From: Enterococcus sp. 5H
GTDB lineage: Bacteria; Bacillota; Bacilli; Lactobacillales; Enterococcaceae
Assembly (NCBI RefSeq): GCF_028128615.1
Contig: NZ_AMDP01000014.1
Span: forward strand, 142,825 to 206,824
Direction: 5' to 3'
DNA: 64,000 nucleotides
Shown here: positions 7,477 to 16,310 of the stretch, in pieces
Layout: each line of letters begins with the position of its first letter
How positions within the stretch are numbered: the stretch's first letter is position 1
The notes under the pieces: model-generated
Told to the model about the DNA's origin: nothing
Seen by the model: the letters and a program-made list of their open reading frames with translations, nothing else
Databases searched by the model: none
Translations under genes and position numbers: made by a program

Positions 7477-8877
7477 ATGCAAAAAGTATTTAAAGAAGAT
7501 TTTTGGTGGGGAGCTGCGACTTCTGGACCGCAAAGTGAAGGACGATTTAATAAAAAACATGCGAATATGTTTGATTATTGGTATGAAATTGAACCCACTG
7601 ATTTTTACGATCAAGTTGGACCTGACGTAACATCAAATTTTTATAATAGTTTTAAAGAAGATATTGCGTTGATGAAAGAAGTTGGTTTAAATAGTGTGCG
7701 AACATCAATTCAATGGACACGTTTAATTGATGATTTAGAAACTGGGACTGTTAATGATGATGCTGTTCGTTTTTACAACGAAGTGATTGATGCTTTTATT
7801 GCAGCAGGCATTCGCCCAGTAATGAACTTACATCATTTTGATCTACCTGTAGAACTTTACCATCAATATGGCGGCTGGGAGTCGAAAAAAGTCGTTGATT
7901 TATACGTGTTGTTTGCTGAAAAATGTTTTGAATTATTCGGAGACCGTGTGAAAGATTGGTTTACTCATAACGAGCCAATCGTCGTTGTAGAAGGAGAATA
8001 TTTACATCAATTCCACTATCCTAAAATTGTTGATGGCAAAAAAGCTGTACAAGTGGCGTATAATTTAAATCTAGCTTCTGCAAAAGCGATTCAAGCATTC
8101 AGAAAATTAGGGTTGCAAAACGATGGTGGTAGAATCGGGATTATTTTAAACTTAACTCCAACTTATCCAGCGTCTGATAGTGCAGAAGATGTTGCAGCAG
8201 CTAATATTGCAGAGTTATTTAATAATCGGATGTTTTTAGATACCGCAGTTCATGGGACATTTCCTGAAGAGTTAGTAGAATTATTTATTAAAGATGGTGT
8301 TTTATGGGAAAGTACCCCAGAAGAATTAGCCATTATCAAAGAAAATACGATTGATGTTTTAGGTGTGAATTTCTATCATCCAAATCGTGTGAAAGCACCG
8401 GATGTTGCGCCAAATAGTGTGGGTGAATGGTTGCCAAATCGCTATTTTGATGAATATAATATGCCGGGACGTCGCATGAACATTGATCGTGGCTGGGAAA
8501 TTTATCCAAAAGCGCTGTATGATATTGCGATTAATATTCGTGATAACTATAAAAATATTCCATGGTTTGTATCTGAAAATGGTATGGGCATTTCTGGAGA
8601 AGAACGTTTTATGGATGAAAATGGTGTTGTTATAGACGATTATCGGATCGATTTTATTCGTGAACATCTTGAGTGGGTTCATCAAGGGATTGAAGAAGGG
8701 TCAAATTGTTTTGGTTATCATTTATGGACACCAATTGATTGTTGGTCTTGGGCGAATGCTTATAAAAACCGCTATGGATTTATTTCAACAAACATTCATA
8801 CACAAATTAAAACAATCAAAAAATCTGGACACTGGTTTAAACAAGTAGCAGCAACAAATACACTGACAGATAACTAA
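7477..8877 (+). CDS. Glycoside hydrolase family 1 (probable 6-phospho-beta-glucosidase)
   Basis: A 466-residue GH1 TIM barrel. The N-terminal DFWWGAATSG block, the acid/base in WFTHNEP and the nucleophile in FVSENGMG are all present, so the enzyme should be active. The start is ATG 7477, 6 bp after AGTAGGG; ATG 7459 overlaps that box. The nearby PTS EIIC gene (9746-11014), under the same operator, suggests that phosphorylated beta-glucosides are its substrates, though the sequence does not rule out an unphosphorylated one. It is divergent in sequence from the second GH1 at 28153. It is followed by a bidirectional terminator shared with the GntR gene. Confidence 0.88.
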   Translation: MQKVFKEDFWWGAATSGPQSEGRFNKKHANMFDYWYEIEPTDFYDQVGPDVTSNFYNSFKEDIALMKEVGLNSVRTSIQWTRLIDDLETGTVNDDAVRFYNEVIDAFIAAGIRPVMNLHHFDLPVELYHQYGGWESKKVVDLYVLFAEKCFELFGDRVKDWFTHNEPIVVVEGEYLHQFHYPKIVDGKKAVQVAYNLNLASAKAIQAFRKLGLQNDGGRIGIILNLTPTYPASDSAEDVAAANIAELFNNRMFLDTAVHGTFPEELVELFIKDGVLWESTPEELAIIKENTIDVLGVNFYHPNRVKAPDVAPNSVGEWLPNRYFDEYNMPGRRMNIDRGWEIYPKALYDIAINIRDNYKNIPWFVSENGMGISGEERFMDENGVVIDDYRIDFIREHLEWVHQGIEEGSNCFGYHLWTPIDCWSWANAYKNRYGFISTNIHTQIKTIKKSGHWFKQVAATNTLTDN

Positions 8878-8893
8878 TTTTAAGCAAAAATAT

Positions 8894-8939
8894 AGTGAGT
8901 AAGAGAAGACGACTATCGTTTTTTCCTACTCACTTTTTC
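8894..8939. terminator. Bidirectional terminator between GH1 and GntR genes
   Basis: AGTGAGTA at 8894 pairs with TACTCACT ending at 8934, with inner pairing of AGAGAA-type and TTTTTTCC-type tracts, followed by TTTTT. It separates two convergent genes. Confidence 0.7.
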
Positions 8940-8948
8940 GTTTTTTTA

Positions 8949-9671
8949 TTAAACATATTCCACATTTAAAATAGAATACCCACGTTGATCATACCGATTT
9001 CGACTGCAAGAATACTCCAGTGGCCGTCCGTTTTTTAAATACACAACTTGCTGAACTTCCAGTACGGGATCATCTTTTTTACAGCTTAAATATTTTTGAT
9101 CGTAAGCATCTGATTTTGCTGCTTGAATATTTCGATAGGCACCACCGAAGGTTAAGTTCAACTGCTCTTTGACATAAGAGTAAATAGAACCTTTTAAAAC
9201 ATCTGTTGTAAGTCCTGGAATTAAATCACAAGGCATATATGTATGCTCTAAAATAAAGGGCTCATCTTCAAGAATCCGTAGTCGGATAATTTTATAAACC
9301 GGCTGTTCTGGACTGATTGCTAAGCGTTCTTGGACTTGTTCAGAAGGAAATTCTACTTCAAATAAAATGACTTCACTGGTTAAATGTTTATGGCGATCGT
9401 GCATTTGTTTGCTTAAACCATCATATTCATTTACTGGCGAGGTATCTTTATCCCAAAATGAGCGGTTTAATATTTTGGTTCCAGATCCGCGTTGAGAATA
9501 AAGCAGACCTTCCATCGCTAAAATCCCAATTGCTTTTTTTACAGTCATGCGGCTCACATTAAATTCTTTCACTAAATCGGTTTGATTCGGCAAAAACGTA
9601 TCCGCTTGATAAATATTTTCTTTAATACGCTCTCTCAGAGTATCAGCGATTTCTTCATATTTTGGCTTCAT
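8949..9671 (-). CDS. GntR/HutC-family regulator with UTRA domain
   Basis: A 240-residue repressor-type protein. Residues 1-70 form the GntR winged helix (PKYEEIADTLRERI, then NQTDLVKEFNVSRMTVKKAIGIL and SQRGSGTKI). Residues about 95-235 form a UTRA ligand domain (PVYKIIRLRILEDEPFILEHTYMP). UTRA regulators of this kind sense sugar phosphates. The ATG at 9671 follows GGGGGTG. Its own promoter has a perfect TGTCTAGACA (9713-9722) over the -35, matching operators before the GH1 and EIIC genes, so it probably controls all three units, itself included. Confidence 0.87.
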   Translation of the reverse strand: MKPKYEEIADTLRERIKENIYQADTFLPNQTDLVKEFNVSRMTVKKAIGILAMEGLLYSQRGSGTKILNRSFWDKDTSPVNEYDGLSKQMHDRHKHLTSEVILFEVEFPSEQVQERLAISPEQPVYKIIRLRILEDEPFILEHTYMPCDLIPGLTTDVLKGSIYSYVKEQLNLTFGGAYRNIQAAKSDAYDQKYLSCKKDDPVLEVQQVVYLKNGRPLEYSCSRNRYDQRGYSILNVEYV

Positions 9672-9694
9672 TTTGTGAACACCCCCTAACTAGT

Positions 9695-9723
9695 ATTGTA
9701 ACTGAAAATGAATGTCTAGACAA
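9695..9723 (-). promoter_or_regulatory. Promoter and autoregulatory operator of the GntR gene
   Basis: On the minus strand TTGTCT (9723-9718), 17 bp, TACAAT (9700-9695). The perfect palindrome TGTCTAGACA (9713-9722) overlaps the -35 hexamer, as expected for autorepression. Confidence 0.7.
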
Positions 9724-9727
9724 TTCT

Positions 9728-9760
9728 AGAAAAAAGAAAGTGCGATTAAATCGCACTTTC
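9728..9760 (-). terminator. Intrinsic terminator of the EIIC gene, overlapping its stop codon
   Basis: A perfect 10-bp stem GAAAGTGCGA/TCGCACTTTC (9737-9760) has the EIIC stop codon in its loop and, on the minus strand, is followed by TTTTTT. It ends EIIC transcription before the GntR promoter. Confidence 0.8.
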
Positions 9761-11014
9761 TTTTTCTTTGTCCAATAAACGTAAGAACGGATACCAAATC
9801 ACACCAACTAAAAGTAAATCAACAAGTTGTAAAATACCGCCTAAAAGTGAATTAGTCGCTAACATCCCACTAAAGAAAATCGGCACGGTCCATGGAACAG
9901 ATACCCCGGTTGGCGCTGGAACAATCCCAACAGCCATAACAAAGTAGTTAAGTCCTGTCACAATTAATGGTGCTAACACCCAAGGAATTAGAATTGTCGC
10001 ATTTAATACAATTGGCAACCCAAAGATCACAGGTTCATTTACGTTAAAAATACCAGGAGCCAAACTTAAACGTCCAATATCACGGTATTGTTTTTTCTTC
10101 ATAACAAAAGCCATAATCAAAATAACTGCTAATGTCATTCCTGAACCGCCAAGTCCAACTGTAAAGGTTTCCATAAATGGTTTTGTGATAATATGAGGTA
10201 ATTTTTCGCCTGCTTTGTAAGCATCTAAGTTTTCTAACATTAATGTGTTCCAGATAGGATCCATTACTGAGTTAACAATAATTTGCCCATGTAATCCGAA
10301 GAACCACAGAAATTGAACGAAGAACAACGCAATCAAAGTTGCTGGTAAGCTGCTGCCTAGACCGACTAATGGTTTTTGAATAATTTCATAGACAACATCA
10401 TGCAGATTAGTATGGAATAAACCTGTAACAGCTGCATTGATCAGTAGAAAAACAGATAACGTTAAAATAGCAGGAATTAATGCCGCAAAAGATTTTGAAA
10501 CAGCAGGTGGAACGCCATCGGGCATTTTAATTTGCCAACCTTTTTTGGTAACTCTACAATAAATTTCCCCTGCAAGAAAAGCAGCGATCATACCGATAAA
10601 CATACCTTTAGCACCTAAACGATCTAAAGATAAAACACCAGTAACTTCGGTACCGTTTTCAAGAGTCATGACAAATGGAGTCAAAAGTAAGAAACTAGCA
10701 AAAGAAACGGCTCCGCCAAAAATGCCTTCAACATCATAAGATTTTGATAAATAATAGCCAATACCAAACGTAACAAAAACCGACATAATACTCATTGTAG
10801 CATTTTGACCGTTCCCAAATAGTGTTGACAGAGTTCCCTTGGTTGCGTCACTAAAGAAGGGAAGGTTGTTGATAACAACGATGATTGATCCAAACATTGT
10901 TAAGGGAAAAGCCAACATAAAGGCATCTCTAAGCACAGATAAATATCTGTTTTGCCCAAGCTTGTTCGCTAAAGGCATAATCTTTTCTCCAAGAGAATCC
11001 ATAAAGCCATTCAT
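9746..11014 (-). CDS. PTS cellobiose/lactose-family EIIC
   Basis: A 422-residue membrane subunit of the lactose/cellobiose PTS family. Landmarks are the N-terminal LRDAFMLAFPLTMFGS, the long hydrophobic segments, the FFGLHGQIIVNSVMDPIW block that lines the sugar site, and NVNEPVIFGLPIVLN with the active-site glutamate. No EIIA or EIIB gene is near, so these must be supplied from elsewhere. It is expressed from a promoter carrying the GntR-type operator and a perfect catabolite-responsive element. It is the likely importer for substrates of the GH1 enzyme at 7477. Confidence 0.9.
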   Translation of the reverse strand: MNGFMDSLGEKIMPLANKLGQNRYLSVLRDAFMLAFPLTMFGSIIVVINNLPFFSDATKGTLSTLFGNGQNATMSIMSVFVTFGIGYYLSKSYDVEGIFGGAVSFASFLLLTPFVMTLENGTEVTGVLSLDRLGAKGMFIGMIAAFLAGEIYCRVTKKGWQIKMPDGVPPAVSKSFAALIPAILTLSVFLLINAAVTGLFHTNLHDVVYEIIQKPLVGLGSSLPATLIALFFVQFLWFFGLHGQIIVNSVMDPIWNTLMLENLDAYKAGEKLPHIITKPFMETFTVGLGGSGMTLAVILIMAFVMKKKQYRDIGRLSLAPGIFNVNEPVIFGLPIVLNATILIPWVLAPLIVTGLNYFVMAVGIVPAPTGVSVPWTVPIFFSGMLATNSLLGGILQLVDLLLVGVIWYPFLRLLDKEKESAI

Positions 11015-11040
11015 ACATCATCAGTCCTTTTCTTGATAGT

Positions 11041-11054
11041 TGTAATCGATTACA
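11041..11054. promoter_or_regulatory. cre site (CcpA) upstream of EIIC
   Basis: TGTAATCGATTACA matches the consensus TGWAANCGNTNWCA at every defined position and is fully palindromic. It lies just downstream of the predicted EIIC transcription start, a repressing position. Confidence 0.8.
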
Positions 11055-11059
11055 AAAGT

Positions 11060-11092
11060 AATATACCATCTTATTTTATAAATGTCTATACT
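11060..11092 (-). promoter_or_regulatory. EIIC promoter with GntR-type operator
   Basis: On the minus strand TAGACA (11088-11083), 17 bp, TATATT (11065-11060). The -35 is part of GTATAGACATT, the same block found over the -35 of the GH1 promoter. Confidence 0.75.
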
Positions 11093-11377
11093 TTTATTTT
11101 TTAATGGTCGTTTTTATTTTTAAGCAAAAGCCTACGCGTTGATATAAAGATTGATTTACGGGATAAACTACCTGAAGGAATCTTGTTTAATTTAGGAACT
11201 AAGAGGTACTTTTACTTTGAATTATTTAAAAAAATGTGAGTCGTATCATTAAAAAAAATACCTCAATTTACTTATACATAGATAGAAAGCTGTAAGGAAA
11301 AATAGTTATATTTTGCTATAATATGCACGTTTTACTACAATGATAGTAACAAAAAGATATCAAAAGGAGGCTTTATC
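11093..11377. other. Intergenic stretch between EIIC promoter and SRPBCC gene
   Basis: No gene with a start and ribosome site is seen. About 11140-11239 can be read as a coherent phrase of some 32 residues (including DLRDKLPEGILFNL) ending in TGA, but without a start codon, so it may be a gene relic or chance. TATAAT at 11317-11322 is the likely -10 for the SRPBCC gene. Confidence 0.4.
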
Positions 11378-11800
11378 ATGAAACATATAAAAAAAGAGTT
11401 TCTACTTAATTGTAGTCCAGCTGATGCTTGGCAACTCATTATGGATCGGAGCAAGTATGAAAAATGGGCAGATGCTTTTCAAGGTGGGTCAACATATACA
11501 GGGAATATGGGATTGAATGAAACAGTTTCATTTGTTGATGATTCAGGGAATGGTTTGGTTTCTAAAGTAGTTGTTTTTGAACCTGAAAAAGAAATCAAAT
11601 TCTCATTCTTAGGTGAAGTCAATGATGAAAAATATGTTGAAGTTCCTGAATTTGCCAATATGTTGGAACATTACATTTTTGAACCGATAGATAATCAAAC
11701 AAAAATGTTTGTAGATGTTGCTATGGAAGATGAATATTATGATATGATGAACGACTTATGGGACAAAGCTGGAGTTGAACTTATAAAACTAAGCAACTAA
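11378..11800 (+). CDS. SRPBCC/AHSA1-type ligand-binding protein
   Basis: 140 residues with the START/SRPBCC pattern: KEFLLNCSPADAWQLIMDRSKYEKWADAF at the N-terminus (strand, helix, WaD loop), a middle of alternating strands (ETVSFVDDSG, SKVVVFEPEKEIKFSFLG), and a long C-terminal amphipathic helix. Such proteins bind hydrophobic ligands in a deep cavity; some are cyclases or co-chaperones. AAAGGAGG precedes the ATG by 7-8 bp. It appears to be monocistronic. No ligand or pathway can be assigned. Confidence 0.75.
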   Translation: MKHIKKEFLLNCSPADAWQLIMDRSKYEKWADAFQGGSTYTGNMGLNETVSFVDDSGNGLVSKVVVFEPEKEIKFSFLGEVNDEKYVEVPEFANMLEHYIFEPIDNQTKMFVDVAMEDEYYDMMNDLWDKAGVELIKLSN

Positions 11801-12054
11801 TCTAAGATATATTTTAATTGCTATTAGATAAAGACAATCATTAGTTGGTTGTCTTTATTTGTGTTCCTAATTCCTGCTCTGTAAGCAATTGTTACAAATT
11901 CTATCCAGCTAACAATGCTAATATTTTTTGCAAATTTCTCGCCCTGTATGATATTTATAAAATGACGATACAATTTTGATGAAAAATAGAAAAAAGCAGG
12001 AAACAAAACTAAAACAGTTTTATCTCCTACTCAATAAAGTTAAATTTCTAAAAA

Positions 12055-12870
12055 TTAAATACTAGCACCGCCACCGCCAGAAGAACCTCCTCCGCCAGAG
12101 AAACCGCCACCGCCGCCAAATCCTCCGCTGCTACCAGAAGATCCGCCACCGTAGCCACCGCCATAACCGCCGCCCCAATACCAAGGACCACCGCGGCCAC
12201 CACGACCACCACGGCTACTAAAGATAGCAACTAAGACGATGATTCCAATAAATATAACACCTAAAAAGTCTTCGAAACCAGAGCTGTCTTCAGAGGTTGC
12301 TTCATCCATATCATCATCTGACAACGTATTTTCATCTGCTGGATAATCGTAATGTCTATCAATTAAGGTTGTTACGGCGTTGAATGTATATTGAAGTCCT
12401 TTATTGATCGAAGCATCGTTATCCGATTTTAAATCCTCTTTTGCATGTTGTAAGATATTACCAGCGGTACTATCAGTAATAACATCTTCTAATCCATAGC
12501 CTACTTCTATGCGAACATTACGTTCCCCGTCATTTACTGCATATAGAATTAAAACACCATTATCTTCTTTCTGATTCCCAATTTGCCACTTTTTGAAAAG
12601 GTCAGGAGCGTAGCTGTCAATGCTATCCCCATCAGTTGAGTTGATGACAGCTAGAACAACTTGAGGTGCTTCTGGTTTTTCTTTATAAACTTCCCCTTTT
12701 TTATCCACTAAATTCTTTGTAGCATTGTTAAGAATACCCGGTTGATCTAAATAGAAATGATCTGGAGCGTTTGGTAGTACTTCTGCTGCTACAGGTAATT
12801 GAAAGCCAATTAGAAAACTTACAAGTAAAAATAAAATACTAGGTAAAAAACCTCGTTTAATGAGTTTCAT
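12055..12870 (-). CDS. Secreted/anchored TPM-domain protein (YgcG family)
   Basis: 271 residues. A signal peptide (about 1-29, ending near VAAEV) leads to a TPM domain (about 35-165) with YLDQPGILNNATKN and the NDGERNVRIEVGYGLEDVITD motif of the family. A low-complexity acidic linker, one membrane helix (about 205-222, GVIFIGIIVLVAIF) and a long Gly/Ser-rich tail follow. TPM proteins are linked to membrane repair and photosystem or division functions; the bacterial role is unclear. The gene is 6 bp after a LemA gene, a pairing seen in many bacteria. The Gly/Ser tail is encoded by GC-rich repeats, so the local base composition is unusual. Confidence 0.85.
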   Translation of the reverse strand: MKLIKRGFLPSILFLLVSFLIGFQLPVAAEVLPNAPDHFYLDQPGILNNATKNLVDKKGEVYKEKPEAPQVVLAVINSTDGDSIDSYAPDLFKKWQIGNQKEDNGVLILYAVNDGERNVRIEVGYGLEDVITDSTAGNILQHAKEDLKSDNDASINKGLQYTFNAVTTLIDRHYDYPADENTLSDDDMDEATSEDSSGFEDFLGVIFIGIIVLVAIFSSRGGRGGRGGPWYWGGGYGGGYGGGSSGSSGGFGGGGGFSGGGGSSGGGGASI

Positions 12871-12876
12871 TTTTCA

Positions 12877-13479
12877 TCACTTCCCACTGGAAGAACTAGT
12901 GGATGAATCATCAAAATTAACAGAAGGCACAGAGCTTGCTGTAGGGTCAGCTTTAAAGTACTCTTTCTTGCCTAGTCCCATCATATTTGCAAAAATATTT
13001 TTTGGGAAAGAAACGACTTGTTCGTTATATTCTTGAACAACTTCATTGTAACGTTTACGCTCTACTGAAATTCGATTTTCAGTGCCTTCTAATTGAGTCA
13101 TTAAGGTTTGAACGTTATCGTTTGATTTTAATTCCGGATAGTTTTCATTAATAACATTGATTAATGTTCCTACTGATTGATCTAATTCTTGACTGGCTTG
13201 AATTTTTTCTGAATCGGAGTTCGCTGATCCGTAAGCTTCACGAGCTTTTGCGATATCACCAAAGACTTTTTGCTCTTGTGTCATGCTACCTTTGACACTG
13301 TTGACTAGGTTAGGAATTAAATCAGCCCGTCTTTGCATCACGTTTTCCACTTGGCTCCATTGCGACTCGACAGATTGTTCCTTCTTCGCTAGGCCGTTAT
13401 ACTGACTGATCCCAAATATAACTAACAAAACAACGACGATCAGTGCGATCAACCCAACTTTTGATTTGCTGTTTTTCAT
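12877..13479 (-). CDS. LemA-family protein
   Basis: 200 residues: an N-terminal membrane helix (about 8-26), then the long helical LemA bundle with YNGLAKKEQSVESQWSQVENVMQRR, ADLIPNLVNSVKG and a C-terminal FPKNIFANMMGLGKKEYF. A Ser-rich tail ends the protein. AAGGAGG lies upstream of the ATG. It is the first gene of a two-gene operon with the TPM protein. LemA proteins are inner-membrane helical bundles of unsettled function, and partnership with TPM proteins is a known genomic pattern. Confidence 0.9.
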   Translation of the reverse strand: MKNSKSKVGLIALIVVVLLVIFGISQYNGLAKKEQSVESQWSQVENVMQRRADLIPNLVNSVKGSMTQEQKVFGDIAKAREAYGSANSDSEKIQASQELDQSVGTLINVINENYPELKSNDNVQTLMTQLEGTENRISVERKRYNEVVQEYNEQVVSFPKNIFANMMGLGKKEYFKADPTASSVPSVNFDDSSTSSSSGK

Positions 13480-13927
13480 ATCCTTATTCCTCCTTAAATT
13501 TAAACGCTGAACAAGTTTGTGAGTAGAGCTGGTAAAGGCTAAACGATCCTTGATTTATTTATTCAGCTAGCTCACGAAACTAGTTAGTAATGATATTGTA
13601 ATATTGCTGCAATGTTTTGACATCCAACTTAAGACCTATTTTAATACAGAAACGTTTGAATATTAGTTTTAGATAGTTTTATTATAAAGATTTTTTTATT
13701 ATTAGCCAAAAAAGTCGATTATAGACCTTATTAACTACAGGACATGAGAAAGAATTATTGTCTGTTTTTGATATAAAATATAGCCGTTGTGAAAGTTAGA
13801 AAACAAGAAGATCAAAGGGCAGTTTAGCAACTGAGTCCAATTTTTTTTTAAAAGTAAAAGTAGATTAGACCCAACCTTTCTTTAATTTGTAGCGTTTACA
13901 TAATATAGTGGATACAGGAGGAATAAA
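13480..13927. other. 448-bp divergent intergenic region (LemA / BglG regulator)
   Basis: AT-rich region holding the promoters of two divergent units. Near the right end TGTAGCGTTTACA (13889-13900) resembles half of a cre site but has several mismatches in its left arm. AGGAGG lies before the regulator ATG. No convincing gene or RNA was recognised. Confidence 0.5.
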
Positions 13928-15979
13928 ATGATTGATTATCGAATGAGTTATCTTAGTGACATACCGGCCGGAGTGGGTTACTCCATTCAAGAAATCAATG
14001 AAAGAACAGGTTTAACATCGGAATTAGTCATCGATCAACTAGGGAAAATAAACCAACTTTTAGAACAGTTTTCTTATGAGTTGATCTATTGGAAAGCTGA
14101 TAAAATCTATTTTCCAAAGCAATTTACGGATAAATGGTTAGAACTTCAATTTGGAATTTTAGAATCAGAAATCTATTATTCGGAATCTGAGAGGCAAGCA
14201 TTACTTTATTTGTTAACGTTGATTGAAAGAGATGATTTATCTGTTTACTATTATCAAGATTTTTTCCAAGTAAGCAAAAACACAATATTATCGGATATAA
14301 AAAAACTGCGTGAAGATTTGACTGAATATCAAATTACTTTAGAGTATTCGCGTAAAACCGGATTTTATTTGGTAGGAGATGAAGCGCAGATTCGTTTGCA
14401 AGCACATAGGATGATTGTAAAGGCAGCTTTATCACAAGCAGGGAAATTCGGATTAAAAAAAGGATTAATGAAGCAGTCAAAAACGCTGGAAGCTGATGTA
14501 CGCCACTTTCTATTTGAAGCAATTAATTCTAGTGATTTAGTGATTGTTCCAAGTCGAATTGAAGAAACAATTTATTTTAGCTCTTATATTTTGTGTCGTG
14601 CTAACAAATACTCAGTTAGATTGGATAGACAGACCAAAACTATCCTGAAAAAACTGAATGCTTATCGCGGAAGTCAATTGTTTTTAAAAAAATTTTCTGA
14701 TGTAGTTGATAGAGAAGATGAACAATTGTATTTTACCTTAATCTTTATGACGATTACTCAAGGAGAAGTTCGAGATACGGCGTTAGAATTTTTATTGGAG
14801 TGCGCCAGTCAGATTATTCATGAGATGGAACGTTTAGCCGCAATAGAATTTAAAGCCTATCGAAAATTATTGTTGGATCTTTTTTATCATCTAGTACCAG
14901 CGTATTTTAGAATCAACTATCATTTTTCTTTAGCCAATGTACTCATAGCAGAAATTAAAGAACAATACGGAGAGATTTTTGCGTTGACGAAAATTGCATT
15001 ACAGCCCTTAGAAAAATTGGTTGGAAAGCAAATACCAGATGAAGAGATTGGTTACTTTACAATATTGTTTGGTGGAGAAATTGGTAACCAGAGAGAATTA
15101 AATCGTATCATTCGTTATAAAGCGCTTGTGTTATGTCCAAGTGGAATTAGTTCATCATTAATTATGCAATCGGAATTGAAAGAGTTATTTCCGACGATTG
15201 ATTTTAGTTTGGCAACTACAGTGGGGCAATTTGAGAGCATCTCCGAATCAGATTATGATGTCATTTTTTCCAGTGTTTCATTAGATACGGCGAAAAAATG
15301 TTATGTAATTAATCCGATTATGACACAATTAGAGAAAAACAACTTAATTCGCTGTGTGCAAGAAGATCTACTGATTCCAGGCATTGTGGTACCTTCTGTT
15401 GATGAAATTATTGAAACTTTATTACCTTATATCGAGTTGAAACAAGGTGTTACAAAAGAAAAAATCTATCGTATTTTAAATCGAAAAATGATTAAAAAAT
15501 TGAAAGTGAAAGAAGATGAGAAACCAATGTTATCTGAGTTGTTGACCTACGATATGATTCAATTTACAGATGAAAAATTGAATTGGGAAGAGGCGATTAC
15601 CTACACCGCACAACCATTAAAAAAACAAGAAAAAATTACAGATAGTTATATTGAGGCGATGATTCAAAAAGTTAAGGATTATGGTGCATTTATTCATATT
15701 GGGAAAGGAATTGCCTTGCCACACGCTAGGCCAGAAGATGGTGTTAAGGACTTAGGAATGTCGCTGTTAAAGGTCAAAGCGCCTGTCTTGCTTTTAGATG
15801 ATCCTAAGCATGAAATTAGAATATTTATTTGTTTAGCTGCAGTTGATAATGAAATGCATTTGAAGGCTTTGGCAAGTTTAACCAAAATTCTTTCAAACAA
15901 AGAAAAGTTGAAAAAATTATTAGCCGCATCGGACAAGGAAACAATTATTCAGTTACTAAAGGAAGGAGAATCATTATGA
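13928..15979 (+). CDS. BglG/MtlR-family PRD regulator with EIIB-like and EIIA domains
   Basis: 683 residues. Order: N-terminal helix-turn-helix (about 15-60), a Mga-type HTH (about 90-150; FFQVSKNTILSDIKKLREDL), two PRD domains (about 190-400), a GatB-like EIIB segment (KALVLCPSGISSSLIMQ near 400, with the phosphorylatable Cys) and a C-terminal EIIA-2 domain (about 540-680; active His in GIALPHARPEDGV). PRD proteins of this class are DNA-binding activators tuned by PTS phosphorylation. It overlaps the EIIB gene by 4 bp. No separate EIIA exists in the operon, so its EIIA domain may also serve the transporter. Confidence 0.9.
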   Translation: MIDYRMSYLSDIPAGVGYSIQEINERTGLTSELVIDQLGKINQLLEQFSYELIYWKADKIYFPKQFTDKWLELQFGILESEIYYSESERQALLYLLTLIERDDLSVYYYQDFFQVSKNTILSDIKKLREDLTEYQITLEYSRKTGFYLVGDEAQIRLQAHRMIVKAALSQAGKFGLKKGLMKQSKTLEADVRHFLFEAINSSDLVIVPSRIEETIYFSSYILCRANKYSVRLDRQTKTILKKLNAYRGSQLFLKKFSDVVDREDEQLYFTLIFMTITQGEVRDTALEFLLECASQIIHEMERLAAIEFKAYRKLLLDLFYHLVPAYFRINYHFSLANVLIAEIKEQYGEIFALTKIALQPLEKLVGKQIPDEEIGYFTILFGGEIGNQRELNRIIRYKALVLCPSGISSSLIMQSELKELFPTIDFSLATTVGQFESISESDYDVIFSSVSLDTAKKCYVINPIMTQLEKNNLIRCVQEDLLIPGIVVPSVDEIIETLLPYIELKQGVTKEKIYRILNRKMIKKLKVKEDEKPMLSELLTYDMIQFTDEKLNWEEAITYTAQPLKKQEKITDSYIEAMIQKVKDYGAFIHIGKGIALPHARPEDGVKDLGMSLLKVKAPVLLLDDPKHEIRIFICLAAVDNEMHLKALASLTKILSNKEKLKKLLAASDKETIIQLLKEGESL

Positions 15980-16257
15980 AAATGGCAGCAGTTTGTGGAT
16001 CGGGATTAGGATCTAGTTTTATGGTGGAAATGAATATTGAAAATGTATTAAACGAGTTAGGGGTAACAGGGATAGAAGTGTCTCACTATGACATGGGAAG
16101 TGCAACACCAGACTTAGCAGATGTCTTTTTTGTTGGTGGAGATTTAGCAAGTAGTGCGCAGCATTTAGGAAATGTAGTCGTTTTAGACAGTATTATCGAT
16201 ATGGATGAATTACGTGAAAAAGTCAAAGTGGTTTGTGAAAAAGCAGGATTATTGTAA
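15976..16257 (+). CDS. PTS EIIB, ascorbate type
   Basis: A 93-residue EIIB of the lactose-like/ascorbate fold. The phosphocysteine loop CGSGLGSSF is at residues 7-15, followed by a Rossmann-like alternation of strands and helices. GGAAGGAG precedes the ATG. It is coupled by an ATGA overlap to the regulator and followed 53 bp later by the EIIC gene. It receives phosphate from EIIA and passes it to the sugar bound by the SgaT-type EIIC. Confidence 0.88.
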   Translation: MKMAAVCGSGLGSSFMVEMNIENVLNELGVTGIEVSHYDMGSATPDLADVFFVGGDLASSAQHLGNVVVLDSIIDMDELREKVKVVCEKAGLL

Positions 16258-16310
16258 AGATAGTTAGTTTAATCAAATTTCTAAAAGTAAATGAAAGTGG
16301 GGAAGAGTAA

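Noticed and set aside
12048..12230. Valine/alanine-rich frame opposite the Gly-rich tail of the TPM protein
   Set aside because: It is a frame shadow of GGN repeats; no start signals.
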